From the NCBI GenBank assembly GCA_002480085.1, contig DKPJ01000011.1, positions 488,389 through 552,388 of the forward strand: DNA of 64,000 nt, in the 5' to 3' direction. The notes beneath the pieces were generated by a model, which saw nothing but the letters and a program-made list of their open reading frames with translations, made no database searches and was not told the origin of the DNA. The position numbers were made by a program, and so were the translations under genes. This document shows positions 1-7,256 of the stretch, piece by piece. The DNA comes from Enterobacteriaceae bacterium UBA7338 (lineage in GTDB: Bacteria > Pseudomonadota > Gammaproteobacteria > Enterobacterales > Enterobacteriaceae). Each line of letters starts with the position of its first letter. Position 1 is the stretch's first letter.

Positions 1-873
1 GGGTTCGCCATCGACTACCGCACGCTTAACGGCGAAGGCGGTGCCGACGTTTTGCATCAGCACGCCGATATCTGACGAACGCCCGCCGTGCGGAACCTGC
101 TTGCCGGTGAGGAGCTGCGTCAGCTGCTTCGCGCCGCCGGAGGGGTACTTAGTCGGGACCACGCGCAGGATGATGTCATGTGCGTTCGCCAGCACCGCCC
201 GCAGCATCGAGATGGCCTGCGGCTTGTTATCTTCGATGCCGATCAGCACCTGGCGCGGCTGAAGAATATGCGCAAGGATACGGATGCCTTCAACAATCTG
301 CGCGGCGCAGTCCTGCATCAGGCGATCGTCAGCGGTAATATAGGGTTCGCACTCTGCGGCGTTAATAATTAGCGTTTCGATCTTATCGCCGCCGCCCAGC
401 AGCTTATTGCCGGTGGGGAAGCCCGCGCCGCCGAGACCCGCCACGCCATACTGGTGGATGCGTTCAATCAGCTCGGCGCGCGTACGTGAGCGAAAGTCGC
501 TCCAGCCGTCGCGCTCGATCCAGCGGTCTTCACCATCGGCATCGATAATCACGCTCAGCTCGGCCAGCGCCGACGGATGGGCAGTAGAGTGGGGGGCAAT
601 CGCCACCACCGTGCCGGAGGTGGGTGCATGAACCGGCAGCATGCGGCCACGGCCGCGCGTTAGCGGCTGGCCGCGTAGAACGCGATCGCCCACGGCCACG
701 CACAGCTCGCCCTCAGCGCCGATGTGCTGCTTAAGAGGAATGACGAAACGGCTGGCCAGCGGAAGCTGGCGCAGCGGCGTACCGTTTGACTGGGTTTTCA
801 TCTCCGGCGGATGGATGCCGCCGTTGAAATCCCAGATCTTATCTTTTTTAAAGGCGGAGAATAGCTTAAGCAT
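1..873 (-). CDS. rsxC: Electron transport complex subunit RsxC (N-terminal part, cut by window edge)
   Basis: RsxC is the peripheral NADH-oxidising, Fe-S subunit of the inner-membrane Rsx/Rnf complex, which in enterics keeps SoxR reduced. The first 291 codons are visible, starting at MLKLFSAFKKDKIWDF; the rest lies beyond position 1. The visible part carries the RnfC N-terminal region, and near residue 148 the GLGGAGFPTG motif shared with complex I 51-kDa-type subunits. The two 4Fe-4S ferredoxin motifs expected in the C-terminal part are not in the window. Its start overlaps the end of rsxB by 8 bases, consistent with translational coupling in rsxABC. Identification is firm from order and sequence. 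Confidence 0.96.
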   Translation of the reverse strand, partial: MLKLFSAFKKDKIWDFNGGIHPPEMKTQSNGTPLRQLPLASRFVIPLKQHIGAEGELCVAVGDRVLRGQPLTRGRGRMLPVHAPTSGTVVAIAPHSTAHPSALAELSVIIDADGEDRWIERDGWSDFRSRTRAELIERIHQYGVAGLGGAGFPTGNKLLGGGDKIETLIINAAECEPYITADDRLMQDCAAQIVEGIRILAHILQPRQVLIGIEDNKPQAISMLRAVLANAHDIILRVVPTKYPSGGAKQLTQLLTGKQVPHGGRSSDIGVLMQNVGTAFAVKRAVVDGEP

Positions 874-1444
874 GTTGTTCCACAGGAATAATGCGCACCG
901 GAATGGTTTGCAGATCCCATTTCCAGCTTTCGGTTGTTGTCGCGACGGGACGCAGGTCGATACACTGCGTCGGGCACGGGGCAACACAGAGGTTACAGCC
1001 CGTGCAGAGATCGCTGATGACCGTATGCATGGCGCGGGTTGCGCCGACGATGGCGTCAACCGGGCAGGCCTGAATGCACTTGGTACAGCCAATGCAGTTG
1101 GGTTCGTCAATCACCGCCAGCATACGTACCGGCTCTACGGCCTCGGCATCGTCACCAATCGGCTGAGGATCGACGTTTAACAGCGTAGCGATTTTAAGCA
1201 TTACCGCTTCGCCGCCTGGGGCACAGCGGTTGATCTTTTCGCCCTGGCTGCCGACGGCTTCGGCATAGGGGCGACAGCCAGGGTAGCCGCACTGGCCACA
1301 CTGGCTCTGCGGCAGCAGGTTATCAATTTTTTCGACGACCGGATCGTCCTCCACCGCAAAACGGCGCGAGGCATAGCCGAGAATCAGGCCAAAGATCAGC
1401 CCGAGCACGCTCAGGGCAGCGATGGCTATCCAGATTGCAGTCAT
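866..1444 (-). CDS. rsxB: Electron transport complex subunit RsxB, Fe-S protein
   Basis: A 192-residue ferredoxin-like subunit of the Rsx complex that passes electrons inside the SoxR-reducing machine. An N-terminal hydrophobic anchor (about residues 4-24) is followed by CGQCGYPGC (Cys49, 52, 57) and a further Cys near 74, the RnfB-specific 4Fe-4S cluster. Two classical clusters follow: CIGCTKCIQACP and CTGCNLCVAPCP. Length matches E. coli RsxB. The start codon shares one base with the stop of rsxA (TAATG), and the stop overlaps the rsxC start, so the three genes look co-translated. Nothing unusual. Confidence 0.97.
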   Translation of the reverse strand: MTAIWIAIAALSVLGLIFGLILGYASRRFAVEDDPVVEKIDNLLPQSQCGQCGYPGCRPYAEAVGSQGEKINRCAPGGEAVMLKIATLLNVDPQPIGDDAEAVEPVRMLAVIDEPNCIGCTKCIQACPVDAIVGATRAMHTVISDLCTGCNLCVAPCPTQCIDLRPVATTTESWKWDLQTIPVRIIPVEQHA

Positions 1445-2025
1445 TACAGCTTCACCAGACCACTAAAGCCCATAAAGGCCAGAGACATCAAACCCGCGGT
1501 AATCAGCGCGATGGCGTTACCGCGGAACGGTGCTGGTACATCCGCCACCGCCAGACGTTCGCGAATAGCGGCAAACAGAACCATGACCAGCGAGAAGCCG
1601 ACGGCCGCGGAAAAACCGTACAGCGCCGACTGTAAGAAATTATGCCCAAGGTTGATGTTTAGCAGCGCCACGCCCAGCACCGCGCAGTTGGTGGTGATGA
1701 GCGGCAGGAAGATCCCCAGCAGGCGGTAGAGGGCGGGGCTGGTTTTGCGTACCACCATTTCGGTGAACTGCACCACCACGGCGATGACCAGAATAAAGGC
1801 CAGGGTACGCAGGTAGATGAGATCCAGCGGAATTAAAATCCACGTATCGATCAGCCACGCGCAAATAGAGGCCAGGGTCATTACAAAGGTGGTCGCCAGT
1901 CCCATCCCCATGGCGGTTTCCAGCTTTTTGGAGACCCCCATAAACGGGCAGAGACCGAGGAACTTAACCAGCACAAAGTTATTAACCAGTACGGTTCCGA
2001 CAAACAGCAACAGATAATCAGTCAT
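1444..2025 (-). CDS. rsxA: Electron transport complex subunit RsxA, membrane protein
   Basis: A 193-residue integral membrane subunit of the Rsx/Rnf complex in the inner membrane. Six hydrophobic segments are visible, starting with YLLLFVGTVLVNNFVLVKFLG. The conserved KFLGLCPFMGVS and TNCAVLG regions of RnfA/NqrE proteins are present, as is a GFSAAVGFSLVMVLFAAIRERL segment near the end. It is the first gene of the rsx operon and is preceded by about 78 bases after ydgK, which reads the same way. Length agrees with the family. Confidence 0.97.
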   Translation of the reverse strand: MTDYLLLFVGTVLVNNFVLVKFLGLCPFMGVSKKLETAMGMGLATTFVMTLASICAWLIDTWILIPLDLIYLRTLAFILVIAVVVQFTEMVVRKTSPALYRLLGIFLPLITTNCAVLGVALLNINLGHNFLQSALYGFSAAVGFSLVMVLFAAIRERLAVADVPAPFRGNAIALITAGLMSLAFMGFSGLVKL

Positions 2026-2103
2026 TATTCAGCCTGAAAAAGAGTAGCCGCCTATTATCGGATAAATCAATCCGGGCGACAACAGTACAACGTATAGGGT
2101 TAA

Positions 2104-2544
2104 TTACGGGTTAACGAAGGTCTTCTTCACCCGCTGCGATCGTTTGAAATAGGGGACGATCAGGGCGGCAGCCAATAAAGGAAACAGCAGCTGGCGCAGC
2201 GCCAGGGTGTCCGAGACCGGTGAAAACGCAAAGGCCTTCAGCGCCAGCAGAGTTGAAATCAACAGCCAGATAATATAGTGCTTAGGCACCTGCCTGCGGC
2301 GCTTAAAGAAAGCTATGGTCAGCCACAGGGTGTAGGCACCCATGGCAACGGCAAAGGTAAGCGAGGCGTACCACAGCGCTTTATCTCCGGCGCTTTGGGC
2401 ATTGAGCACGGCAACGATCTCAGGCGTCAGCAGCACGGTAATAAAGCGTACCACTACAAACAGCGTACCCAGTAAAGAGACCAGCAGCCAGGCAAGCGGA
2501 GCCAGCAACCAGCCTCCAATGCGTTCAGCAGGCGTTGCGGTCAT
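2104..2544 (-). CDS. ydgK: DUF2569 inner-membrane protein YdgK
   Basis: A 146-residue membrane protein of the DUF2569 family; its biochemical role is unknown. Four hydrophobic stretches are seen, beginning IGGWLLAPLAWLLVSLLG, with the charged loop KRRRQVPKHY between the second and third. The ATG at 2544 was chosen because a GGGAGA ribosome site sits just upstream and because YdgK proteins begin with a short polar leader before IGGWL; the open frame extends further upstream without an equivalent signal. It sits directly upstream of rsxA as in E. coli K-12. Confidence 0.88.
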   Translation of the reverse strand: MTATPAERIGGWLLAPLAWLLVSLLGTLFVVVRFITVLLTPEIVAVLNAQSAGDKALWYASLTFAVAMGAYTLWLTIAFFKRRRQVPKHYIIWLLISTLLALKAFAFSPVSDTLALRQLLFPLLAAALIVPYFKRSQRVKKTFVNP

Positions 2545-2706
2545 TTCATCTTCTCCCCTGGCATGGTTAATGTAGTTTGGCAGGGCGAGAGTATAAAGCA
2601 TTATACAGCGAATGCTACCCGCGCTATTTGCTACCGCACGCGGCGACAAATGACCGCAGCGGCAAGCGGTTAACTATCACGCGGGTAAGAATAACGCGGG
2701 CGAACG

Positions 2707-2832
2707 CTATTTAGCCTGAACGGTAGCGGCAGGTTCCGGCGGCTGGTAGTTATCAATGTGGCTGGCAACACCCAGCAGTATAGCGCTCACGCCCAGCACG
2801 ACCCACCCAGCTAACTCAATGATTCGGTTCAT
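2707..2832 (-). CDS. blr: Small membrane protein Blr, 41 residues
   Basis: A 41-residue single-pass inner-membrane protein. In E. coli Blr associates with the divisome and affects beta-lactam sensitivity. The product begins MNRIIELAGWVVLGVSAI and ends in the conserved HIDNYQPPE segment followed by a short polar tail, very close to E. coli Blr and of identical length. An in-frame ATG at 2844 would add four residues (MSGI) and is nearer a GGGAG ribosome site, so the true start is not certain. It lies between ydgJ and ydgK as in K-12. Confidence 0.88.
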   Translation of the reverse strand: MNRIIELAGWVVLGVSAILLGVASHIDNYQPPEPAATVQAK

Positions 2833-3049
2833 TATCCCGGACATACTTTTCTATTTCTCCCTGTATATAGAAATGGCATAGTATCGACGTAAAAAGGCCT
2901 CAGCAAGTAACAAACCATATTTTCAGCCTATTCGCAATTGGAACGTTAAACTGCGCTACAGGATGTTTTAGATAAGTTATAAACTGCACATTATTGTGAC
3001 AACTTTGTTGAGGATAGAAATATCCCCGCGCACTGATGAGAGGCAGCAT

Positions 3050-4090
3050 ATGAACGATAAAATTCGGGTCGGATTAATTGGCTACGGCTACGCCAGTAAG
3101 ACATTTCACGCTCCGCTGATTGACGGCACGCCGGGTATGGAATTGGCCGCTATCTCCAGTAGCGATGAGACAAAAGTTAAGGCGGACTGGCCTGCGGTGC
3201 CGGTGGTCTCTGAGCCTAAGCATCTCTTCAACGATCCCAGTCTCGATCTGATTGTTATTCCGACGCCCAATGATACCCACTTTCCGCTGGCAAAGGCGGC
3301 GCTGGAGGCGGGCAAGCATGTGGTGGTCGATAAGCCCTTTACCGTGACACTGTCACAAGCGCGCGAGCTGGACGCGCTGGCTCGCAGCCTGGGCCGCGTG
3401 CTCTCGGTATTCCATAATCGCCGCTGGGACAGCGATTTCCTGACGGTAAAGGCCCTGATAGCGGAAGGTGCCTTAGGCGAGGTGAACTATTTTGAGTCAC
3501 ATTTCGATCGCTTCCGTCCGCAGGTGCGTAACCGCTGGCGCGAGCTGGCCGGTCCGGGTAGCGGCATTTGGTACGATTTAGGTCCGCATCTGCTTGACCA
3601 GGCGGTGAACCTGTTCGGCCTGCCGGTGAGCATTACTGTCGATCTGGCCCAGCTGCGTCCCGGTGCGCAGGCGACGGATTACTTCCATGCGGTGCTGAGC
3701 TATCCCCAACGCCGGATAGTGCTCCACGGCACGCTGCTGGCGGCGGCGGAGTCGGCCCGCTATATCGTTCACGGCACGCGCGGCAGCTACGTAAAATATG
3801 GACTCGATCCGCAGGAGGAGCGGCTGAAAAACGGCGAGCGCCTGCCGCAGGAGGATTGGGGCTATGATATGCGCGATGGCGTATTAACCCGTGTCCACGG
3901 TGAAGAGGTGGTGGAGGAGAGCTGGCTCACCGTGCCGGGGAACTATCCAGCCTACTATGCCGGTATCCGCGATGCGCTGAACGGCGTGGGCGAAAACCCA
4001 GTGCCCGCCAGCCAGGCGATTCAGATTATGGAGCTGATTGAGTTAGGCATGGAGTCGGCGAAGCACCGCTCGACCCTGTGCCTGGCGTAA
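3050..4090 (+). CDS. ydgJ: Gfo/Idh/MocA-family oxidoreductase YdgJ
   Basis: A predicted NAD(P)-dependent oxidoreductase of 346 residues; the substrate is not established. The N-terminal Rossmann motif GLIGYGYASKTFHAPLI is followed by VIPTPNDTHF and the DKPFTVT motif that carries the conserved lysine of the family. The C-terminal half has GPGSGIWYDLGPHLLDQ, typical of the substrate-binding domain. The ATG at 3050 follows GAGGCAG, a usable ribosome site; an upstream in-frame ATG at 2996 lacks one and adds a non-homologous leader. The gene is convergent with add and ends in a strong hairpin. Confidence 0.92.
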   Translation: MNDKIRVGLIGYGYASKTFHAPLIDGTPGMELAAISSSDETKVKADWPAVPVVSEPKHLFNDPSLDLIVIPTPNDTHFPLAKAALEAGKHVVVDKPFTVTLSQARELDALARSLGRVLSVFHNRRWDSDFLTVKALIAEGALGEVNYFESHFDRFRPQVRNRWRELAGPGSGIWYDLGPHLLDQAVNLFGLPVSITVDLAQLRPGAQATDYFHAVLSYPQRRIVLHGTLLAAAESARYIVHGTRGSYVKYGLDPQEERLKNGERLPQEDWGYDMRDGVLTRVHGEEVVEESWLTVPGNYPAYYAGIRDALNGVGENPVPASQAIQIMELIELGMESAKHRSTLCLA

Positions 4091-4112
4091 CGAGGCCTGA
4101 CGTACTTAATGT

Positions 4113-4140
4113 GCCGCCCAACCGGGCGGCATCTTATTTT
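4113..4140 (+). terminator. Terminator between ydgJ and add
   Basis: A perfect 7-bp stem GCCGCCC/GGGCGGC with an AACC loop, followed by ATCTTATTTT, 22 bases after the ydgJ stop. It has the form of an intrinsic terminator for ydgJ. It sits at the convergent end of add, whose stop is at 4139. Confidence 0.8.
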
Positions 4141-5140
4141 ACGCGGCGCGCAGGCTATCTCTCAACGCCTGTTTCTCTGCCGCACTGAGGAAAGCCACCT
4201 CAAGACCGTTGATTTGCGCCTGGCGGATCTGCGCCTGGCTCAGGCCCGCCTGCGGAGCCGCCACGTTATACTCATGAACAATATCCACCCCCTGAACCGC
4301 CGGATCGTCGGTGTTGATGGTTGCCAGAATGCCGTGTTCAAGGAAGGCCTTCAGCGGGTGCACGTCAAGGGACGCCACGGTGCTGGTCTGGATGTTAGAG
4401 GTCAGGCAGGACTCTATGCCGATACGCTGCTCGGCGAGGAAATCCATCAACGCCCGATCCTCAATGGCTTTGACGCCGTGCCCGATACGCTCCGCACCCA
4501 GCTCGCGAATAGCCTGCCAGATGCTCTCCGGCCCGGCGGCTTCACCGGCGTGAACGGTAATGTGCCAGCCCGCATCGCGGCCACGGTTAAAGTGGGTCAG
4601 GAACAGGCTGCCGGGGAAGCCCAGCTCGTCACCGGCCAGATCCAGTCCGGTAATCGCATCGCGGTGGGCCAGCAGCGCATCCAGCTCCTCTACACAGGCG
4701 GATTCACCAAAGGTACGGCTCAGAATGCCGATCAGGCGCGCCTGAACGTTGAATGCCTCGCTACCCTGACGCACGCCCTCGATCACCGCCTCAACTACGC
4801 CCGCGACCGGCAGGCCGTGGGTCATCGCCATATAGCGGGGGGAGAAGCGCAGCTCGACATAGTGAAGCCCGTTACGTGCGGCATCTTCCATATTCTCAAA
4901 CGCTACGCGGCGGCAGGCGTCCAGCGAGGCCAGCACCTTAACGCCCCAGTCCAGCTTCGCCAGGAAGCTCACCAGATCCGGTTCGTTAGCGGTCACCTGT
5001 ACGTGCGGGCGCAGCAATTCAAGCGAGTCGGCGGGCAGGGCAAGAGAAAACTCACGGCCAAGGTCAAGGATGGTTTGCGCCCGGATGTTGCCATCAAGAT
5101 GGCGATGAATGTCGGTCAAAGGTAGGTTAGCGTCAATCAT
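4139..5140 (-). CDS. add: Adenosine deaminase
   Basis: A cytosolic zinc enzyme converting adenosine and deoxyadenosine to inosine and deoxyinosine in purine salvage. The 333-residue product shows the metal-binding DIHRHLDGN near residue 11-19, the catalytic HAGE motif, GHGVKAIED and the NTDDP near the C-terminus, all in the usual order. Length equals the E. coli enzyme. The upstream region holds two TTGCGCAA palindromes that may bind a regulator. Confidence 0.97.
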   Translation of the reverse strand: MIDANLPLTDIHRHLDGNIRAQTILDLGREFSLALPADSLELLRPHVQVTANEPDLVSFLAKLDWGVKVLASLDACRRVAFENMEDAARNGLHYVELRFSPRYMAMTHGLPVAGVVEAVIEGVRQGSEAFNVQARLIGILSRTFGESACVEELDALLAHRDAITGLDLAGDELGFPGSLFLTHFNRGRDAGWHITVHAGEAAGPESIWQAIRELGAERIGHGVKAIEDRALMDFLAEQRIGIESCLTSNIQTSTVASLDVHPLKAFLEHGILATINTDDPAVQGVDIVHEYNVAAPQAGLSQAQIRQAQINGLEVAFLSAAEKQALRDSLRAA

Positions 5141-5203
5141 GGTTGCACTCTTTTTTAGATAAAGTGCAGAGCATTATAAAAATAAAACGCTACGGAAAGC
5201 TAT

Positions 5204-5233
5204 ATTGCGCAAAGAAAATTTCTATTGCGCAAT
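5204..5233. promoter_or_regulatory. Paired TTGCGCAA palindromes upstream of add
   Basis: ATTGCGCAA (5204-5212) and ATTGCGCAAT (5224-5233) contain the same 8-bp palindrome, with starts 20 bp apart, close to two helical turns. They lie 64-93 bases upstream of the add start codon. The arrangement looks like a tandem operator, but I do not know the regulator. Confidence 0.45.
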
Positions 5234-5241
5234 ATAAATCA

Positions 5242-5346
5242 TCATAAAGCATTGAGTCCGGTAATCAATTGGCCGAGGTTTTGAGCCAACTTCTCTTGGT
5301 GGAACCCTGCATTCAGCCGGATAAGCCCCTGGTTTTCCTGACTATA
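5242..5346 (-). pseudogene. Degenerate 3' end of a malY/patB-type gene
   Basis: Read on the minus strand, 34 codons plus a stop encode a segment containing NQGLIRLNAGFHQEKL and ending ITGLNAL. It aligns without gaps to the last residues of the intact MalY in this window (GQGFVRLNAGCPREKL ... IAGINALL), with roughly 55-60 percent identity by eye. No upstream MalY homology continues: the frame runs into unrelated AT-rich sequence. This is a relic of a second, diverged copy of the C-terminus of a PLP-dependent cystathionine beta-lyase. It lies at the add-side border of the accessory island, while the intact gene's 3' end lies at the other border. Confidence 0.7.
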
Positions 5347-5403
5347 GAAAAATGAAATTATGTATAATTTTATCCAAGAGTCATAAAGATTATGTAACAT
5401 TAG

Positions 5404-5523
5404 TATATCTGTACCCTCTGCGATAATGCTGCTACCGAGTGGGTGGCAGAAATTGCAAACACTGCGGATGTATGGAATAAGTGGTTTACCTACAAGAAAA
5501 TAGATGCTTATGAAAACGATTGA
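5404..5523 (+). pseudogene. Possible 3' tail of a lost toxin gene
   Basis: After an in-frame TAG at 5401, 39 codons run to a TGA at 5521-5523, overlapping the start of the following immunity-type gene by 14 bases when the ATG at 5510 is used. The peptide includes TEWVAEIANTADVWNKWF and ends KIDAYEND. There is no start codon and no family I recognise. Toxin genes often end overlapping or just before their immunity gene, so a truncated toxin C-terminus is a reasonable inference, no more. Confidence 0.35.
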
Positions 5524-5923
5524 AGAACTCCGCACAGAACTTCTCAAAATTGGGGAGCAATTAGGTGGGGGGACAAGACCAAATCATTACTTCATTATCC
5601 CTGAGCAACCCGATAATGCTGCGACTCCCTATCTGGAGATTCATGGCAAAGAATACCATTTCATCGTCAGTGAAAGAGGTACCGAACTAGCCCGAAAAGT
5701 GACTCTGAGTGATGATGAGATCCTTTATTGGTTTGTTGAGTGTGGCGTGAAGGGTCTGGCCTCAAGCTATGCGGCATCACAAACAACACCAGAAAGTGAA
5801 TTCAGGAATATTTATTTCAGGAAGCAATACAGTCTAATGCTCGCCATCAATACTGAGTGGGCAACAAGGACGCGCAAAGAATTCACAGAGATTCTCCGTT
5901 CTCGAATAAACGAGCCTAGTTGA
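5510..5923 (+). CDS. Imm63-type immunity protein (orphan)
   Basis: The 137-residue soluble product starts MKTIEELRTELLKIGEQ. It shows the pattern I associate with the Imm63 immunity family of polymorphic toxin systems: EYHFIVSERGTELARK, then DEILYWFVECGVKGLASSY, then FRNIYFRKQYSLM and NTEWATRTRKE. Family assignment is from recalled sequence pattern, not a search. Such proteins neutralise a cognate contact-dependent or secreted toxin in the cytoplasm. No intact toxin gene is adjacent; only a short upstream frame may be a toxin remnant. The start could also be the ATG at 5504, two codons earlier; neither has a strong ribosome site, consistent with translation coupled to a former upstream gene. 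Confidence 0.7.
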   Translation: MKTIEELRTELLKIGEQLGGGTRPNHYFIIPEQPDNAATPYLEIHGKEYHFIVSERGTELARKVTLSDDEILYWFVECGVKGLASSYAASQTTPESEFRNIYFRKQYSLMLAINTEWATRTRKEFTEILRSRINEPS

Positions 5924-6065
5924 ATTTCTACACGCTATCAGCTTTGGCATTCCGCTCCGTACTTAACTCTTTAACACAAACGTTGCCCATTGCAAATCAA
6001 TGGCTTACTTCTGTATAACTAACTTAAAACTTGAAGGGTATACAGGTGTAAACAGGAGAAGGGCG

Positions 6066-6410
6066 ATGATTTCAAAAGATAATGCCGAGCATTATATCTG
6101 GGGTGATAATTGCGACGGTTGGTATCTGCTTAATCGGCAGGACATGCTCATTATTCATGAAAAAATGCCCCCAGGTACGCACGAAAAGCGGCACTTTCAC
6201 TCCATTTCCAGACAGTTTTTTTATGTTCTTAAGGGGAGCCTGACAATGGAACTGGAAGGTGATAAACATGAAATCAAAGCTCAGCAGGGACTTGAAATCC
6301 CCCCGGGGGCAAAGCATCAAGCCAGGAACGACAGCCAGTTACCTGTAGAATTTATTGTCATCTCTCATCCGACAACTCGTGGCGATCGTTCTGATCTCTC
6401 CGCTTGTTGA
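6066..6410 (+). CDS. Small cupin-fold protein
   Basis: A 114-residue single-domain cupin of unknown substrate. Motif 1 is GTHEKRHFHSISRQFFYVLKG, with HxH and Gln in place of the usual Glu; motif 2 is GLEIPPGAKHQARN, matching G(X)5PXG(X)2H(X)3N exactly. A bound divalent metal is therefore likely. The ATG at 6066 has AGGAG 8 bases upstream; the longer open frame from 6000 has no such signal. Its codon use is AT-richer than the core genes, and it sits in the add-malY island between an immunity-type gene and a lipoprotein. It may be a small sugar- or metabolite-binding enzyme. Confidence 0.75.
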   Translation: MISKDNAEHYIWGDNCDGWYLLNRQDMLIIHEKMPPGTHEKRHFHSISRQFFYVLKGSLTMELEGDKHEIKAQQGLEIPPGAKHQARNDSQLPVEFIVISHPTTRGDRSDLSAC

Positions 6411-6794
6411 TAACAGATTTCCGACAGCAGGTTTGGCTGGATAATTAACAGAAAGCAACTGGCTTCATATTTGGATTTCAGCAACGTCCGCTTCTGGCAC
6501 AAAGCGGACATTTCAGTTTTGTCCTGACCCAGACATCTGAACCTGGCTTTAACAGCATGAGAGGCCCTCAGCGCGTTCCTGCGGCCGCCGGGCCGTTTCC
6601 AGCCCCGTTGCCCTAGCGTGATCGCGAAAAAGCGCCCCTGATAATTTTTGTGCACATTCATAACTACACTGCCGAACTTGCCGGGTAGCGTTTTATCGGA
6701 AAAAATTCCACAGGAACACCATTTCCAGGCGTTTACTTTCCCTGAATCGTGGCATTAGCATATCACCTTTCAGTACATACAGGGACAGTGTTCA
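6411..6794. other. 384-base gene-free stretch in the accessory island
   Basis: No supported gene is seen. It contains one copy of the 24-bp palindromic repeat (6486-6509). The minus-strand frame across it reads SALCQKRTL where it crosses the repeat; I regard this as a by-product of the repeat, not a protein. Confidence 0.6.
6486..6509. repeat. 24-bp palindromic repeat, copy 1
   Basis: GTCCGCTT and AAGCGGAC form an 8-bp inverted repeat around CTGGCACA. The same element with one changed base occurs at 7657-7680 in the same orientation. The two copies enclose the TolA-like lipoprotein gene and the DUF6404 gene. Such intergenic palindromes are dispersed in enteric genomes; their function is not known to me. 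Confidence 0.8.
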
Positions 6795-7181
6795 ATGCCA
6801 TCACAACGTATCAAACCGCTGCTGTTAGTCCTGCCATTTCTGCTGAGTGCCTGTGCCGGCGATAAACAACAGCCCCCTCTGCCTGAAGATATATGGGGAA
6901 TGAGCCAGGCGAAACCTGATAAAAACGCGAGATATTTATTACAGATACGCCAGGCAGTGACTGAACAGTTTTCGGGTAGTCAGTCATACAGGGGAAAAAG
7001 CTGTACCGTCAGGATTTTCATACAGCCCGACGGAATGCTGCTGAGCGCAGCGATTGAGAAAGGCGATCCTGAATACTGTCAGGCCGTTCTCTCAGCCGTC
7101 TCCCGCGCGAAAATCCCGCCGGCTCCGGATAAAGAGACCTGGCATACATTCAGAAATGCCTCGCTGGGTTTCGCCAACTGA
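6795..7181 (+). CDS. Lipoprotein with a stand-alone TolA C-terminal (domain III)-like fold
   Basis: A 128-residue predicted lipoprotein: signal sequence MPSQRIKPLLLVLPFLLSAC with the lipobox cysteine at residue 20 and Ala at +2, compatible with outer-membrane sorting. After a short linker, residues about 45-127 follow TolA domain III closely: YLLQIRQAVTEQF, SYRGKSCTVRIFIQPDGMLL, GDPEYCQAVLSAVSRAKIPPAP and a final TFRNASLGF. Both cysteines of the TolA III disulfide are kept. TolA III is the periplasmic domain that binds TolB and is parasitised by group A colicins and filamentous phage. The TolA membrane anchor and long helical domain are absent. The role is not established; a decoy, a Tol modulator or colicin/phage protection are possible. 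It sits in the add-malY island. Confidence 0.82.
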   Translation: MPSQRIKPLLLVLPFLLSACAGDKQQPPLPEDIWGMSQAKPDKNARYLLQIRQAVTEQFSGSQSYRGKSCTVRIFIQPDGMLLSAAIEKGDPEYCQAVLSAVSRAKIPPAPDKETWHTFRNASLGFAN

Positions 7182-7256
7182 AACATTTCACCCTGCCGGG
7201 TGACAGTCACAGCGTCGGCCCCGGCAGATTTTCTTTGAGTCCTGCAAACAGACTAA

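Noticed and set aside
4109..5125. 338-codon plus-strand open frame
   Set aside because: Antisense to add, an intact enzyme of standard length.
5242..5547. Full 101-residue minus-strand gene
   Set aside because: Only the last 34 codons have homology (to the MalY tail); the upstream part overlaps the plus-strand toxin tail and immunity gene and has no ribosome site.
6365..6661. 98-codon minus-strand frame containing SALCQKRTL
   Set aside because: The recognisable piece is the translated palindromic repeat; the rest overlaps the cupin end and has no family features.
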